Assembly (NCBI GenBank): GCA_024362935.1
Contig: JANCRA010000004.1
Location: forward strand, 19,290,621-19,354,620
Length of the DNA stretch: 64,000 bases
Direction of reading: 5' to 3'
Source: Setophaga petechia
Lineage: Eukaryota; Chordata; Aves; Passeriformes; Parulidae
Shown here: positions 61,920 through 64,000 of the stretch, piece by piece
How the letters are laid out: every line of letters begins with the position of its first letter
Numbering within the stretch: the first letter of the stretch is position 1
Translations under genes and position numbers: made by a program
Notes under the pieces: model-generated
What the model saw: the letters and a program-made list of their open reading frames with translations, nothing else
What the model was told of the DNA's origin: nothing
The model's database searches: none

Positions 61920-62180
61920 CTTGCTATTAATTGGCAGAAATCTTGTTTACATGTTGCTAAAGATTTACAGCTGCTTCATACAATGGGTAATAAATGAGTG
62001 GGACAAAACAAATGACTGGAACAGTCCTATCCTGCTCCACCCAAACCCCTGGTATTAATTATCTGGTCTCTTGCAGCATGTCAGCCCCGTGTTAACTTGA
62101 GCTTGGGGTTTTTGTGTGCAAGTCTTTTAGACCTGAGCAAACACACTGGTGACATAAGCAGCAGCCAAACAAATAACTAG
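61920..62180. promoter_or_regulatory. Possible conserved non-coding element
   Basis: Contains TATTAATTGG, ATTAATTATCTGG and TCAGCCCCGTGTTAACTTG with little sign of repeat-type decay. Judged by texture alone and untested. Confidence 0.18.
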
Positions 62181-63191
62181 AGGGTAATTTTCTGAGAAGT
62201 TGTAACTAATCAAAGCTTCCTAACAATGTCTAATTTGCTCCATCTCTTTTAATCTGACATCTTCTCAGCCACACAGACTGTTCCACACCTTTATTTTCCT
62301 TCAGCACAGAATGTTACAAACACTAAATGCCAAAATACGGCACGAAATGTATCCCATTACAACTATTTTCTAGCAAGGCTTGGCTACTGTTTTACTGATG
62401 AATTTCATGTAAATGCATACATGGCAAATACAATAGTTTTCACTGGTTCTGGCTTTGCTGTGTATTTTCCAGCATGTGCTTGCTCATTGTGATGGCTGGG
62501 TGACTCTCACAGGAGCCCCAGGTTGTAGAAAACCCTTGTTTACACAGAGCTCAAATGGAAAAAATCCAAGCTGCCTTCTAAACACTTTAAAATAGCACTT
62601 TCTAATGCTTCCTATGGGTGATGTTGACACATTTACAATGTTGATTTAAAGGGTAGAGGGAACACAGTTCTTTCTGGCACCCCAAATGTGAAGTTATTGG
62701 CCCACCCTGTCACTGGAGCCGCACTGAAATGGCTGCCAGCAGATCTCAAGTGCCAGGTACATAAAAGTGAGCAAACAGGCAGACGGTGACTTCTGTGGTT
62801 GCGAGGAAAACCTTTGAAGTCTCCCCTACTTTCTGTCCCTCTAGGGGGGAGTCACAGTCATGAACACTGATCCTGCAGGTCCTGAGATACTTGATTCAAC
62901 AGTTCCTGAACTTTCTGTGAACCATTTTACTCGAGTTTTGCTGAACCACAACACAATCTAAAGATTTCCTTCATTTCTTTACCCCATCCTTCATTCACAT
63001 TTTTTTATTGGAATTAATCTGACTGTAAAGCTTTGTCAGTCTTCAGAAGTTCTAATTTCTCAATCACCTGGTCTGACATGATCCTGATTTTCTTCAATAT
63101 TTCTCGTCTTCTACCCTAGGGAAATTTATGTCTGTTCCTGGCATTTGTCTCTTATCTTCCTTTGTGAACACAGAGGGGAAGAACTAATTTA

Positions 63192-63194
<3 letters not shown>
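62181..63194. other. Unique non-coding stretch
   Basis: No gene or repeat recognised. Confidence 0.6.
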
Positions 63195-63225
<31 letters not shown>

Positions 63226-63262
63226 TTCTCTCTCTCCCTCTCTTTCTCCTTCCCTCTCCCTT
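63195..63262 (+). repeat. (TC)19 microsatellite with degenerate pyrimidine tail
   Basis: Nineteen TC dinucleotides (63195-63232), one G interruption, then CTTTCTCTCTCTCCCTCTC and related pyrimidine-rich sequence to about 63262. Confidence 0.92.
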
Positions 63263-64000
63263 CCACAGTGAAGTCTTCTTCTGTCAATAAATTGCTCCAC
63301 ATCCTGGAGGCCAACTATCTCTTCTTTCTTTCATCCCTATATTTCTTATGGGTGTGTTGTTTGTTTCTTTTTTTATGTCTGTTTTTTGTGGGTTTTTTTT
63401 GTGTTTTGTTTTGGTTTATTTGTTGCTTTTTAAGGTCTTCTTAATCTTTATATCAATGGCAAGATATATTCAATTTTCCAGATATCATTTTCTATTTTGG
63501 TTTTTTTTTTTCTTCCTCCATTATTTCCATTCCTTTCCATTCCTTTCAGTCCTTTCCATCATCTATCCTGGACTTGATCTTTTAAATTTTTCACATGTCC
63601 TTTCTTCACCTTTGATTAGTTTTTAATTTCCTTGTTCTTTATTAGGTGTTGGCAACTCAGTACTGTAGGTGGCATTTTACTTTTTTTCCTCTGCCTTCCC
63701 TCATCCCTAGTCCATGCTGAACCACAGCCCAGAATGATGTCAGGAGAGCATTTAGACACCTTTGCAAGATTTGATACCGACCACTCAGCTCATTAAAGGT
63801 CTTACAATATATTTTGCAAGAATGGGTGCATTAACCCCCGCATTCTGGACCAATTCCAAATGCAATGATTACTTACTGCCTACTCAGACTCCCCTTACAG
63901 TTTCAATGGGATAAACTAATCTTTACTTGACCTGTAGCATAGCATTACTATCAGTAGGTACCACTTGCCACACCAAAGGTGGCAGAAGGGAGGCTATTTT
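63263..64000. other. T-rich then unique sequence to window end
   Basis: 63340-63560 is T-rich low-complexity sequence, with TTCCATTCC words near 63525-63560. The rest is unique. The Phe/Leu-rich 92-codon frame at 63348-63626 is a composition artefact. Confidence 0.6.

Overview
The window looks like non-coding nuclear DNA from a bird, probably a songbird. The evidence is its interspersed repeats. There are several degenerate CR1 LINE fragments, most ending in the CR1-type tail (ATTCTGTG, or CATAGAAT on the opposite strand). There is also one probable tRNA-Ile-derived SINE with a CR1-like tail, an arrangement I know from passerines (the TguSINE1 type). CR1 also occurs in crocodilians and turtles, so the assignment to birds is strong but not certain. 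I found no convincing protein-coding gene, no tRNA, rRNA or snRNA gene, no CRISPR array, no bacterial feature and no CpG island. The sequence is mostly AT-rich with stops in all frames, which fits an intergenic desert or a very long intron.

Layout. 1-9.4 kb is unique sequence carrying an A47(GA)9 tract and the SINE (3.7-3.96 kb) and a CR1 3' end (5.47-5.62 kb). 9.46-9.69 kb is a purine-rich minisatellite with an 11-bp unit built around TTCCGGGAA, followed by GGGAA pentamers. 9.7-19.3 kb is featureless apart from small repeats. 19.3-25.7 kb is the retrotransposon zone: a 1.85-kb dead CR1 on the minus strand and three shorter CR1 pieces. 25.7-34.3 kb is unique, with a CpG-retaining stretch at 29.4-30.1 kb and a possible conserved non-coding element near 30.5 kb. 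34.35-36.03 kb is a large compound CCTT/GTTT array with an internal higher-order repeat of about 588 bp. 45.78-46.39 kb is a CTTTT/CTCTT pentamer array. 50.97-51.42 kb is a second, nearly pure CCTT array. 52.2-53.5 kb is GC-richer single-copy sequence. 53.5-64 kb is unique and holds several stretches that read like conserved regulatory DNA, then a (TC)19 tract.

The most interesting structures are in the simple-sequence arrays. The two CCTT arrays, about 15 kb apart, share a 3' flank in which the same 15-mer occurs twice at exactly 41-bp spacing, so they appear related. The larger one has duplicated itself in blocks. The 9.5-kb minisatellite strings eight STAT/ETS-like palindromes together, mostly at 11-bp spacing. 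Three splice-bounded open segments (9133-9175, 32846-32918, 36998-37052) are noted as weak exon candidates. All similarity statements come from reading and from memory of repeat families. No alignment or database search was run.
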